Source: Myxococcales bacterium UBA5297 (GTDB lineage Bacteria > Myxococcota > Myxococcia > Myxococcales > UBA5297). Taken from it: DNA of 25,010 nucleotides. The notes under the pieces were generated by a model that saw nothing but the letters and a program-made list of their open reading frames with translations, was not told the DNA's origin and did not search any database. The DNA is taken from assembly GCA_002408385.1 (NCBI GenBank), contig DHSB01000227.1:405-25414 (forward strand). The letters are read 5' to 3'. This document shows, piece by piece, positions 15,032 through 25,010 of the stretch (positions within the stretch are counted from its first letter, which is position 1; each line of letters begins with the position of its first letter). A program made the translations under genes and the position numbers.

Positions 15032-16177
15032 CTAGCCTCCCCATCGATTCGAGTCATCGTTGGTCCCCGGCTGTTGCAGCGGCGGGACGAAGAAGGTTCG
15101 CGAGGCCATGTTCGGCAGCCGCACCGAGGTGCCCACGGTCAGGTTGAAGCGGTTCGGCTTCGCCGCGGCCGTCGAGTTCTCGGCCGCAAAAAAGGAGGAC
15201 CGCCTGGCAGCCTCCGGGTTGTGGTCCCCAAAGACGCTTATCGAGATGCGCAGGCCGCGAATGTTTGCCGGGTGTGCGGTGAAGCGCGCCGTGGACGCGT
15301 AATCGGTGTCGTAGGCAGGCGCCTCGGCCGCGGGACTGGGAAGCGGGTCTTCGGCGTCGTCACCGAGAATCCAGTTGCCGTTGCCCGAGGTTTTGTCCGG
15401 GGCGTCTGCGCTCAGGGTCGGCGGCGGTCGGTTCATTTCGTAGGCGACCTGGAAGTCATTGACGTTGCGCGCCACGGGCGCGTACCTCGTGTTCGCCGGG
15501 TCGCCAAAACCATAGAGCGCGACCAGATAGGGCACGCCTCCCAAGGGCATGACCCGAAGGCGAATGTCGTGAAGCAGCGTCACGTAGGCGGCCTGCGCTC
15601 CGGTCCCCTCCTTCAAGCAACCGGGCACCGCGGCGGAGAACGGCGAGCCATAGGCCACAAGATTGGCCGAGGTGGCGCTCGCCGCTGCGTCGGCGCTCAG
15701 CCGCGCGGCGTAGAAATCCTCCGCGCCCGGGCAGATAAGAATCAACGCCTGGCCCTCCGGCAGGGCGACGCCCAAGGTCTCGTCGTCGTCCAGCGTGAGC
15801 GTCGCGCCCGTTTCGTCGAGGCTTCCGCGGCGCAGAAAAGCCGGGTCGCGATAGCGAAAGGCGAGGTCATCGGTGACGAAGTCGCCCCCCACGTAGTTGT
15901 CCTTGGTCGTCCCGGGGAGACCAGCGACCGAGAAGTCAAAGGCAACCCTCGGGTCGACTCCGTATCCGGCGAGCCGGGTGACGCGTTCGAGGTAGGCCAC
16001 GCCGATGCGCACATCGTCGGTCGGTCGGCGGATGTCGAACTCGGACTCCATCGCCTTGGTGGTCAGAATCGTTGCTCCGCTCACCCCCAGCAGAATGATG
16101 CTGGCGATCGCGATGCCCACGGTTATCTCTGCGAGGGTGAACCCGCGGCGAAAACGAGAAGGAGGTCGTCGAGCCAT
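15032..16177 (-). CDS. pilW: PilW-like minor pilin
   Basis: 381 residues. Type III prepilin signal MARRPPSRFRRG followed by FTLAEITVGIAIASIILLGVSGA: cleavage is expected after G12, with Glu at mature position 5. Length and the loosely structured C-terminal region (about 60-381) fit PilW, the largest of the minor pilins, which links PilX and PilV in the priming complex at the inner membrane. GGAGG lies about 7 nt before the ATG, and the gene begins 9 nt after the pilV stop. Located between pilV and pilX, the standard order. Processing by PilD and export by the pilus machinery would depend on genes outside this window. Confidence 0.85.
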   Translation of the reverse strand: MARRPPSRFRRGFTLAEITVGIAIASIILLGVSGATILTTKAMESEFDIRRPTDDVRIGVAYLERVTRLAGYGVDPRVAFDFSVAGLPGTTKDNYVGGDFVTDDLAFRYRDPAFLRRGSLDETGATLTLDDDETLGVALPEGQALILICPGAEDFYAARLSADAAASATSANLVAYGSPFSAAVPGCLKEGTGAQAAYVTLLHDIRLRVMPLGGVPYLVALYGFGDPANTRYAPVARNVNDFQVAYEMNRPPPTLSADAPDKTSGNGNWILGDDAEDPLPSPAAEAPAYDTDYASTARFTAHPANIRGLRISISVFGDHNPEAARRSSFFAAENSTAAAKPNRFNLTVGTSVRLPNMASRTFFVPPLQQPGTNDDSNRWGG

Positions 16178-16186
16178 GGGCGCCTC

Positions 16187-16786
16187 CTAGACTTCGATTC
16201 CCGTGTCGTTGCTGTCGGGATCGGGAATGAACACAAATTCGTTGAGGGTCTTCTGAAAGCCCGCGGCTCGCCAGGAAACGACGACTCCGACCGAGTAATC
16301 GGTGGTCGCGGTGCGCGGGTGCTGGAAGACAACGAGGATGCGCCGGAAAGTCCTGCGATCTTCCTCCGAATAGCCCGGCTGGACGACCGTGTAGCCCTCG
16401 GCGGGCACGTCGATGGCATCCAGGTCGATGACGCAGGCCGCCTCGCGGCCCTCGGTCGCATCGGCGCCTATCGTCTCCAGCCCCCCGGCGAGCGCGAGAA
16501 CCTCGGCATCTGTCGAGCAGGCCTGCGCGAGGAGGTTGGGGGCGGTGACGAGCTGCTCGTAGCCGATGTTGACGAGACTGGAGCGGATCTGCGCGGTTAT
16601 CGCCGAGGCGCGGACCGCCTTGAGCGCATTCGCGTTCTGCCCCGCCGCGAAGATCAGCGCGTTGAGAATCCCCACGATCCCCACGACGAAGACCCCTCCG
16701 GCGATGAGCCCTTCGAGGATCGTCACGCCGCGGGCGCCGCGGCTCGGGCGATGAGCTCTCCCTCGCAACCCAATCGATAGACGCAT
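16187..16786 (-). CDS. pilV: PilV-like minor pilin
   Basis: About 199 residues from the chosen start. A basic leader ends in RGARG, followed by VTILEGLIAGGVFVVGIVGILNAL: prepilin cleavage after G20, Glu at mature position 5 and the long hydrophobic helix typical of PilV/GspI-like subunits. The start at 16786 has AGGGAG about 6 nt upstream. An in-frame ATG at 16816 overlaps the fimT stop as ATGA and would give a 30-residue leader; coupling to fimT from that start is possible, so the N-terminus is uncertain. Second gene of the cluster and part of the minor-pilin priming complex. Confidence 0.85.
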   Translation of the reverse strand: MRLSIGLRGRAHRPSRGARGVTILEGLIAGGVFVVGIVGILNALIFAAGQNANALKAVRASAITAQIRSSLVNIGYEQLVTAPNLLAQACSTDAEVLALAGGLETIGADATEGREAACVIDLDAIDVPAEGYTVVQPGYSEEDRRTFRRILVVFQHPRTATTDYSVGVVVSWRAAGFQKTLNEFVFIPDPDSNDTGIEV

Positions 16787-16812
16787 TGCGACTCCCTGTG
16801 CTGGGGCCCGTC

Positions 16813-17529
16813 TCATTGCCGCTGCATCATCAAAAAGCCCGTCGGAGCGGCGATTCCGTAGTAGACGCTCTGTCTGCCGAGGCTCTTATCGAACAGGCCC
16901 AACGCGGCGCTGCGCGCGGCCGTCTGGTTTCCGTCGCCATCGAGAAAGCGCGCGCTGCCATCGCTTCCAAAGGCGATCGCGCCGCGGGCCGGATCGCCGC
17001 TGCAGAAGCTGCAGCCGGAGTCGACGAGCGTGTCGAACGGAGGCGGCATGCTCTTGCTGGCCTGGACGAGCTCGGCGAAGCGCGTAGTCCGCGAGGTGTC
17101 GTCGTCGAGGTAGACCTCCGCCAGCAGCCGGCCAAGGCCTGCGGTGGAGCTCATCGTCGCCCGGTCGGTCGGATCGAACGTCGAGTAGCGGGCCCTGCCC
17201 GCGGGCATGTCGCCAAGCCCGAACTCGAGATTGGGATCGTCGAACAGAAAGTAGGCCCCCGCGCTCGCCCCTTCCTCCCTGCCCAGAGTCGGATAGACGA
17301 TGACCCAGACATCGCCGCGGTCGAAGGCGGTCTGTCGCGCGCGATCGAGCGCAGACTGCAGCTCGATGGCCGCACTGCGCCCGGACACGCGCCGCTTCCA
17401 TTGGTACATCGCCGAACCGGCCAACGCGGCGAGGATGCCAATAATCGCGACGACGACCAGAACTTCAATCAGCGTGAAGCCCTGGGAAAACCTGGCAAAG
17501 CCGGAATCGGCCCTGGTATGAGCGCTCAT
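16813..17529 (-). CDS. fimT: FimT/FimU (GspH-like) pseudopilin
   Basis: 238 residues. A clear class III signal peptide ends at SQG (residue 17), then FTLIEVLVVVAIIGILAALAGSAMYQW: cleavage after G17 and Glu at mature position 5. The following ELQSALDRARQTAFDRGDVWVIVYP fits the GspH/FimT domain (helix extension, then RxxAxxRG with a beta-strand). FimT/FimU is the adaptor pseudopilin that begins the minor-pilin operon; some FimT proteins bind DNA during uptake. I cannot decide between the FimU and FimT roles here. GGGAGG lies about 6 nt upstream of the ATG. First gene of fimT-pilV-pilW-pilX-pilY1, all on the minus strand with gaps of about 4-90 nt, so one transcript is likely. Confidence 0.88.
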   Translation of the reverse strand: MSAHTRADSGFARFSQGFTLIEVLVVVAIIGILAALAGSAMYQWKRRVSGRSAAIELQSALDRARQTAFDRGDVWVIVYPTLGREEGASAGAYFLFDDPNLEFGLGDMPAGRARYSTFDPTDRATMSSTAGLGRLLAEVYLDDDTSRTTRFAELVQASKSMPPPFDTLVDSGCSFCSGDPARGAIAFGSDGSARFLDGDGNQTAARSAALGLFDKSLGRQSVYYGIAAPTGFLMMQRQ

Positions 17530-17598
17530 CGTCGCCTCCCGTCCGCGCGCGGGGCGGACCCTTCAGCGAGTTCGGATTGTCGACCATTTGAATTCGGC

Positions 17599-17626
17599 AG
17601 TCTAGCTAGTTGACAAATGATATCAA
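17599..17626 (-). promoter_or_regulatory. Candidate promoter of the pilus cluster
   Basis: On the minus strand TTGATA (plus 17621-17626) and TAGACT (plus 17599-17604) are separated by 16 nt, about 70 nt upstream of the fimT ATG. The stretch is an AT-rich island in otherwise GC-rich DNA and includes the short palindromes CTAGCTAG and GATATC. No sigma54-type GG-N10-GC site was seen nearby. The assignment rests on the hexamer match and position only. Confidence 0.35.
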
Positions 17627-18010
17627 GAGCCCGGCGGACACTGGGCGGGCGGGGCACGCCGCGCTCTTTTCGCCCAGCGCGCAATTCTCCAGCCGGATAC
17701 CGCCTATGGGTACCTTGGGCCTTTGTATCTTTTTCTCGCCCCCGAAGCTTGCCGGCAACAACTCCCGTCCCGGAGATCGCTCGGCTCTGGCTGACGGCCA
17801 GAGCGGACGGGCGCCCCGTCGCGAACCGGTTCTTCCCCCGGGGTCCGGCGACCGGCTCTTGAAGGGAGCGCCGGAGGTGTGCATGGGGCACAGCGCGCGC
17901 GCTCGTTTGCGGTCGGAGCCGGCGAAGACGACCGGCCAGCCACGCCGCTTCGCTCGAGAAACGGTGTCCCCACACAAGACCGCCACGACTTGAGCTATCG
18001 AAAGACGCAT

Positions 18011-18030
18011 CCGGGCCAGCGACACCTCTC
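18011..18030 (-). repeat. Single degenerate end of the inverted-repeat element family
   Basis: Read on the minus strand, this segment contains AGAGGTGTCG, the 10-bp heart of the element ends seen at 1795, 6250 and 7391, preceded by TTG. I found no matching second end within 200 bp on either side, so it is either a remnant or chance similarity. Confidence 0.35.
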
Positions 18031-18236
18031 AAGGCCCCGCTGTCGAGCCGGCACGCCTGCGTCGGCCGGGGGCCTGGCCAATCGCGCGTCGTCACCGCTG
18101 ACGGCGTGCGGCCAGGTCACCGCGGTGCTCTCCCCCAGGCAAGCAATGCCCGGGTCGGTGGGCTCTGACACACGAAAGGCCCCGGCCGCCAACCGTCGGC
18201 GGCGGAGCCTTCTTTCGCGGGCGACTCTTGCGACTG

Positions 18237-21349
<3,113 letters not shown>

Positions 21350-21353
<4 letters not shown>

Positions 21354-22477
21354 TGGGCCTTCTCCGCCGCCGCCGCGACCTTGATCGGGTTGTTGTCGCG
21401 CAGGAAATGGGCCCCGGTCACGATGAGGCTGTCGCCGAGCCTCAGGCCTTCGACGATCTCGAGCTGGTCCTCCTGGCGCGCGCCGATGCGCACCTCGCGG
21501 CGCAGCGCCCGCTCACCCTCGGCGACAAAGGCCAGGGCCCGGCCGGTCCGGTCGGTCTCGATGGTGAAGATGACCGCCTCGGCCGGGACGAGCAGGACGT
21601 TGGGCCTGCGGCCGGTCTCGATGGTGGCGCGCACCGAGCTGCCGGCGACCAGCTTGCCGTCCTTGTTGTCGAGGTGCACCTCGACCAGGCCGGTGCGGGT
21701 CATGCGATCGACCACCGGGCCTTTGATGGTCACCTTGCCCTCGACCTGCTGGTCGAGACGCGCCAGGGGCGACAGGCGCACCGGCATGCCCTGCTCGACG
21801 TGGAGAAAGTCGCGCTCGGGGACCCGCAGCACCGCCTTGACCCGGTCGGGCCGCACGATGGTCATGATGGGCACGCCCGGGCCGGCCATGTCGCCCTCGC
21901 GCAGCGTGAGCTGGGTGACCAGCCCGGCGATGGGGCTGCGCACCAGGGTGCGCGAGCGCTGGGCCGAGGCGCTCGCGACCATCGCGGTCGCCTGGCGCAC
22001 CTGCGCCTCGGCGGCGCGGAACTGGGCCTCGACGCCGTCGAGCTGCGACTGGGCGATGGAGCTGCCCTCGCGCAGCGTGCGCATGCGGGCCAGGTTGTCC
22101 TTGACCGCGTCGCGGTTGGCGAGCGCGGCCTCGAGCGCGGCCTCGGCCTGGTTGACCGCCTCGGTCTGCAGGTCGCTCCAGATGGTCGCGAGCAGGTCGC
22201 CCGCCTTGACCTTGTCGCCTTCGTCGACCGCGAGGGTGCGGATGCGGTCGGGCACCTGCGCGAAGATGCGGACCTCTTCGATCCCCTGCAGCTCGCCGAT
22301 GAGCTCGACGCTCTTTACGACGTCGCCCGTGCCCACCGGCGCGACCGCCACGCTGCGGGTCGGCAGCGACTCGGCGGCGTGGTCGCGGGCAGCCTCGGAC
22401 TTGCCCGAACAACCCGAGCCCAACATTGCGACCGAGGCGAGCGCCGCGGCGACGATCAAACGTTTCGTGGGGTTCAT
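21350..22477 (-). CDS. RND efflux periplasmic adaptor (membrane fusion protein)
   Basis: 375 residues. A lipoprotein-type signal ends in LGSGC (Cys at 23), so it is probably anchored in the membrane by lipid. The MFP layout is visible: barrel and lipoyl half-motif GELQGIEEVRIFAQVPDRIRTLAV..GDKVKAGDLLATI (about 60-100), an Ala/Gln-rich alpha-helical hairpin (about 105-175), second lipoyl half RSPIAGLVTQLTLREGD, then a beta-barrel and membrane-proximal domain. It bridges the RND pump to an outer-membrane channel. GGGAGAAG lies just upstream of the ATG. Overlaps the pump gene by 4 nt and follows tetR after 79 nt, forming tetR-MFP-RND, a common self-regulated efflux operon. Confidence 0.94.
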
Positions 22478-22556
22478 CTTCTTCTCCCAGCGGCGGGAGA
22501 GCCGCCGCCAATACGTCTTTGCTGGCCGTATGCCGCGAGGCTATGCGGCCGCGCGC

Positions 22557-23180
22557 CTACCGCTCTTCTGAGCCGCAGACACCGTGCAGGATCAAGTCGA
22601 CGACCGTGGTCGTCCTCTCGGCGAGCCGCTCGTTACAGCCGCGCAGCAACCAGGAGGCGAAGTACGCGTGCCAGATACCGAGCATGCACAGCGCCACCTC
22701 CTCGGTAGTGCGGCTGCCGAGCTGCCCGCCAGAAGCCTGCTGAATCCATTCCTCGACCGTCTTCTGCAGGCGGTCGACGGGAGTGCAGCCCTTCTCGTCG
22801 CGCGACAGCGGAGGTTTTTCGAACCTGAGCGTCAGCAAGAGCGTCGCCCGCCTGCGGTCAGCGAGTTCGAGCGCCCGGCGTATCAGCAACTCGAGGTTCT
22901 GCGCGAAGCTCAGCCCGCTGGCCGGCGGCTCCTCGAAGGGCGAGAGGAATTCGCGGTGCAGCATCAGCATCAGGCCGTGGACGATGTCGTCCTTGCTCTT
23001 GAAGTAGCTGTAGAGGGTCGGGACGGTGTAGCCGGCCTCGGCGGCGATGTCCGCCATCGTCGCCCCGCTTGGGCCTTTGCGCGCGAAGGCCCGCGCCGCG
23101 GCTTCGAGGATGTCGACCCGGTTGCGCTCGAACTTTCGCTCGCGCCAATCGGCTTGAATGGTGGGTAAAGCTTTTTCCAT
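22557..23180 (-). CDS. TetR-family transcriptional repressor
   Basis: 207 residues. The N-terminal HTH is clear: ILEAAARAFARKGPSGATMADIAAEAG, then YTVPTLYSYFKSKDDIVHGL (about residues 24-68), where the recognition helix TVPTLYSYF and the FKSKDD turn are TetR hallmarks. The C-terminal ligand domain (about 75-207) is divergent as usual. First gene of the tetR-MFP-RND operon, so it most likely represses that operon and releases on binding a pump substrate; this is inference from position. There is no Shine-Dalgarno before the ATG. Instead a possible -10 element ends 9 nt upstream, which would make the mRNA nearly leaderless. Confidence 0.93.
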   Translation of the reverse strand: MEKALPTIQADWRERKFERNRVDILEAAARAFARKGPSGATMADIAAEAGYTVPTLYSYFKSKDDIVHGLMLMLHREFLSPFEEPPASGLSFAQNLELLIRRALELADRRRATLLLTLRFEKPPLSRDEKGCTPVDRLQKTVEEWIQQASGGQLGSRTTEEVALCMLGIWHAYFASWLLRGCNERLAERTTTVVDLILHGVCGSEER

Positions 23181-23189
23181 GGCGGGCGC

Positions 23190-23217
23190 AAGCTAGCCGA
23201 GTCTCGGTTCAAATCAA
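23190..23217 (-). promoter_or_regulatory. Candidate tetR promoter with palindromic operator in the spacer
   Basis: On the minus strand TTGATT (plus 23212-23217) and TAGCTT (plus 23190-23195) are 16 nt apart. The spacer contains the perfect 11-nt palindrome CCGAGACTCGG (plus 23197-23207), a usual location for a TetR-family operator. The -10 lies 9 nt before the tetR ATG, placing the transcript start within about 4 nt of the start codon, in keeping with the missing ribosome binding site. The region is AT-rich compared with its surroundings. The hexamers are imperfect, so this is a candidate only. Confidence 0.42.
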
Positions 23218-23258
23218 GTAAATTCAGTTGCCCGCCTCGCGAGCCGCTTTGGGGCGCC

Positions 23259-23287
23259 CGCTCGAGGGGAATACAGCTTCCCGAGCG
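23259..23287. promoter_or_regulatory. Inverted repeat between tetR and kinase gene
   Basis: CGCTC (23259-23263) with GAGCG (23283-23287) and GGGAA (23267-23271) with TTCCC (23278-23282) make a 10-bp stem with a 3-nt bulge (GAG) and a 6-nt loop. It lies in the 232-bp divergent region, about 125 nt upstream of the kinase start. It could be an operator or a leader hairpin of the kinase mRNA; no further evidence is visible. Confidence 0.3.
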
Positions 23288-23412
23288 CCGTTGCGCCCGG
23301 CCTGTCATCGGCTGGGCGTGCGTTCGCCAGGTGCTTAAGTACGAGCTGGCCCTGCTTCGATTGCGGCCGCGGGGCGAAAAAAGGCGGAGCCGACGGTGGG
23401 TGGCGGGCGGCG

Positions 23413-24771
23413 ATGAAGACCAATCGTGGAGGCGCGGAGCCGGCCGGGGCGGGCGGGGTCGAGCCGGGGACGCACGAGCCTGGCGAGCTGGCCAAGACCC
23501 TCCCGCTCGCCTCAGGGGGCCTTGCCAAAGCCTGGGCTGCTCGGCGGTTTGGCCCCTACGAGCCGATAGGCCTGCTCGGCGAGGGCTCGATGGGCCAGGT
23601 CTTCCTCGCGCGCCACACCCTGCTCGGCCGCCAGGTGGCGCTCAAGGTGATGCGCCCCGAGCACGCGCGCAGCCGCGAGCTGGTCGCTCGCTTCTTCCAG
23701 GAGGCGCGGGCCGTCAACGAGATCGACCACGAGCACATCGTCGAAATCTTCGACTTCGTCGAGGAGCCCGAGGCGGGCCTGGCCTGCTGCGTGATGGAAC
23801 GGCTCGAGGGCAAGAGCCTGGGCGAGCTGCTGCGCGGCGAGCCGCTGTCGGTGCAGCGCGCCTGCACCCTCGCCCGGCAAATCAGCGAGGCGCTCGAAGC
23901 CGCCCACCGGCTCGGCGTGGTGCACCGCGACCTCAAGCCCGACAACGTCTTCGTCACCGAGCGGCTCGGGCGCGACTTCGTCAAAGTGCTCGACTTCGGG
24001 GTCGCCAAGCTGCTCGCTCCGTTGGGCCCCTCGCCGGTCGCCCAGACGATGGCCGGCGCCATCGTCGGCACCCCGTCCTACATGGCTCCGGAGCAGGCGC
24101 TCGGGCTGCCGGTCGATCACCGGGCCGACCTCTACTCGGCAGGGGTGGTGCTCTACCAGATGCTCTCCGGACACCTGCCGTTCGAGGCTCAGACCTTCGG
24201 CCAGCTCTCGGCGCTGCTGGCGAGCAAGAGGCCGCCGCCGCTCGGCCGGGTCTCGGCGAGCGGCGAGCAGCTCCCGGGGCGCCTGCGGGCCCTCGTGATG
24301 CGCTGCCTCGAGAAGAGGCCCGAGGAGCGCCCGGAGTCGATGGCCGAGCTCGCCCGGGGGCTCGGGCCGTTCTGCGAGCGGCCGGCGCGGCGCGAGCCGG
24401 TGCGCAACGGGCCGGTCTGGGCCCTCGCGGCGCTCGGGCTGGCGGTCGCGGTGAGTTGGGGCGCCTGGGCGCCGCGGCTGCTCGAGGCCGGGCCGGCCTC
24501 GGTGACCTTGAAGATCTCCTCGCGGCCTCCCGGAGCGACGGTGCTGCGCATCGACACCGGGCAGCGGCTGGGGACGACCCCGCTGTCGGCCTCGCTGCAA
24601 AGCCAGCGGCGCGACCTGACGGTGCGCCTCGAGCTCGACGGTCACCGGCCCATCGAGCGCACGGTGCGACTCGACGAGGACGTCGGCCTCGAGGTCGCGC
24701 TGCCGCCCCACGAACCCCGGCCGCTCGAGAGGGTGACCCGCGATGGCGTCATCGATCCGTACGCTCGCTAG
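23413..24771 (+). CDS. Hanks-type Ser/Thr protein kinase with C-terminal PEGA-like domain
   Basis: 452 residues. A 45-residue Gly/Pro-rich N-terminus precedes a complete kinase domain (about 49-320): Gly-rich loop GEGSMGQV (56-63), ATP-binding K78, helix-C E97, catalytic HRDLKPDN (171-178), DFG (194-196) and MAPEQ (224-228). All catalytic residues are present, so it should be active. A single membrane helix (about 334-352) leads to a PEGA-like beta domain (about 363-430; SRPPGATVLRIDTGQRLGTTPL). The topology is a cytoplasmic kinase with a small extracytoplasmic sensor or wall-binding domain, a pattern frequent in myxobacteria. The ATG at 23413 has only weak GGTGG-type sequence upstream, and an internal start is possible because the first 45 residues are low in complexity. 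Divergent from tetR; no phosphatase or substrate gene is adjacent. Confidence 0.94.
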   Translation: MKTNRGGAEPAGAGGVEPGTHEPGELAKTLPLASGGLAKAWAARRFGPYEPIGLLGEGSMGQVFLARHTLLGRQVALKVMRPEHARSRELVARFFQEARAVNEIDHEHIVEIFDFVEEPEAGLACCVMERLEGKSLGELLRGEPLSVQRACTLARQISEALEAAHRLGVVHRDLKPDNVFVTERLGRDFVKVLDFGVAKLLAPLGPSPVAQTMAGAIVGTPSYMAPEQALGLPVDHRADLYSAGVVLYQMLSGHLPFEAQTFGQLSALLASKRPPPLGRVSASGEQLPGRLRALVMRCLEKRPEERPESMAELARGLGPFCERPARREPVRNGPVWALAALGLAVAVSWGAWAPRLLEAGPASVTLKISSRPPGATVLRIDTGQRLGTTPLSASLQSQRRDLTVRLELDGHRPIERTVRLDEDVGLEVALPPHEPRPLERVTRDGVIDPYAR

Positions 24772-24929
24772 AACCCCGAGCCAAGCTCACCCGCTTGCCG
24801 AGTCCGCGCACCCCGGGCCTGCCGACGGGCCGGCTCTTGCAGATTCCGCTCACCCCGAGCCCGTCGAGGGACGCGGCAAGAGGCGCGAACCGCCGCCCTG
24901 CGCCCCCGAGCCGCTCACCTCGCCCGCGC

Positions 24930-25010
24930 TCGCGAGGTGTCGCGAAACCTTCTTGAACTCGGCCCGCCCCCTGCGCCCACCTCGAGCGAAGTCGAGAGGC
25001 CCGAGCGTAG
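24930..25010. repeat. Truncated copy D of the inverted-repeat element
   Basis: The segment from 24930 matches the left end of copies A and B at 15 of 20 positions (CGAGGTGTCG core). Further in, CTCGA-gcgaag-TCGAG corresponds to the outer stem of copy B without the inner hairpin. The right end would lie beyond the window. The 158 bp before it, after the kinase stop, also contain fragments of the family (CCGCTCACCCCGAGC near 24847, CCGCTCACCTCG near 24911, GCAAGAGGCGCGAA near 24877) and no gene. Confidence 0.5.

Larger units (their letters stand above)
17530..18236. other. Long gene-free region between efflux operon and pilus cluster
   Basis: 707 bp with no credible coding sequence; frames that cross it give Arg/Pro/Gly-rich products without any recognisable motif. 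The fimT-proximal 100 bp contain an AT-rich island with a possible promoter. The rest holds a T-rich patch near 17720-17740, a single inverted-repeat-element end at 18011-18030, and a GCCGCC/GGCGGC hairpin (18185-18203) 34 nt beyond the RND stop that could help end that transcript. Its length leaves room for a regulatory RNA, for which I see no direct evidence. Confidence 0.5.

Noticed and set aside
14735..16780. 681-codon plus-strand frame opposite pilX-pilW-pilV
   Set aside because: It covers three minor pilin genes with good ribosome binding sites on the other strand and shows no domain of its own.

Overview
The window is high-GC bacterial DNA with a gene set typical of a Gram-negative deltaproteobacterial or myxobacterial-type organism (Myxococcota or a relative). 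The reasons are an outer-membrane-type efflux pair, a complete minor-pilin/PilY1 cluster, a Hanks-type Ser/Thr kinase with a C-terminal PEGA-like domain, an NtrC-family response regulator, Cys-rich CxxDxDC-style modules inside PilY1, and intergenic spaces crowded with structured repeats. This placement is inferred from gene content. No rRNA, tRNA or CRISPR array was seen.

Layout. 1-232 is a 31-bp minisatellite. 403-1641 (+) is an exported NAPE-PLD-like metallo-beta-lactamase-fold hydrolase. It converges on a DedA membrane protein (1911-2573, -). DedA is divergent from an NtrC-type response regulator (2915-4225, +) that lacks the GAFTGA loop. Next come a B12-binding radical SAM protein resembling the hopanoid C-3 methylase HpnR (4646-6130, +), a UPF0104/HpnL-like membrane protein (6392-7357, +), a MurG-like glycosyltransferase (7714-8796, -) and a small AhpD/CMD-like protein (8975-9349, +).

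The centre (9638-17529, all -) is one type IV pilus cluster in the order fimT-pilV-pilW-pilX-pilY1. It encodes four (pseudo)pilin-like priming subunits and a very large PilY1 tip adhesin with a vWA MIDAS motif and a C-terminal PilC/PilY1 propeller with a calcium loop. About 700 bp without genes separates it from a tetR-MFP-RND efflux operon (23180 to 18237, -). A Ser/Thr kinase diverges from tetR (23413-24771, +).

The least explained feature is a family of intergenic elements whose ends resemble TCAAGAGGTGTCGGAAAATC and its inverse. Full copies lie at 1795-1913, 6250-6381 and 7391-7577, a cut-off copy starts at 24930, and a single end lies near 18011. Two copies share a two-tier hairpin in which one base pair has changed on both sides (C-G to T-A), which suggests the fold is maintained. 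The minisatellite at the left edge resembles this hairpin core. Other points to check are the sigma54-activator-like regulator missing its sigma54-contact loop, the Cys-rich insertion in the PilY1 vWA domain, a possible alternative C-terminus of PilY1, and a possibly leaderless tetR promoter with a palindrome in its spacer.
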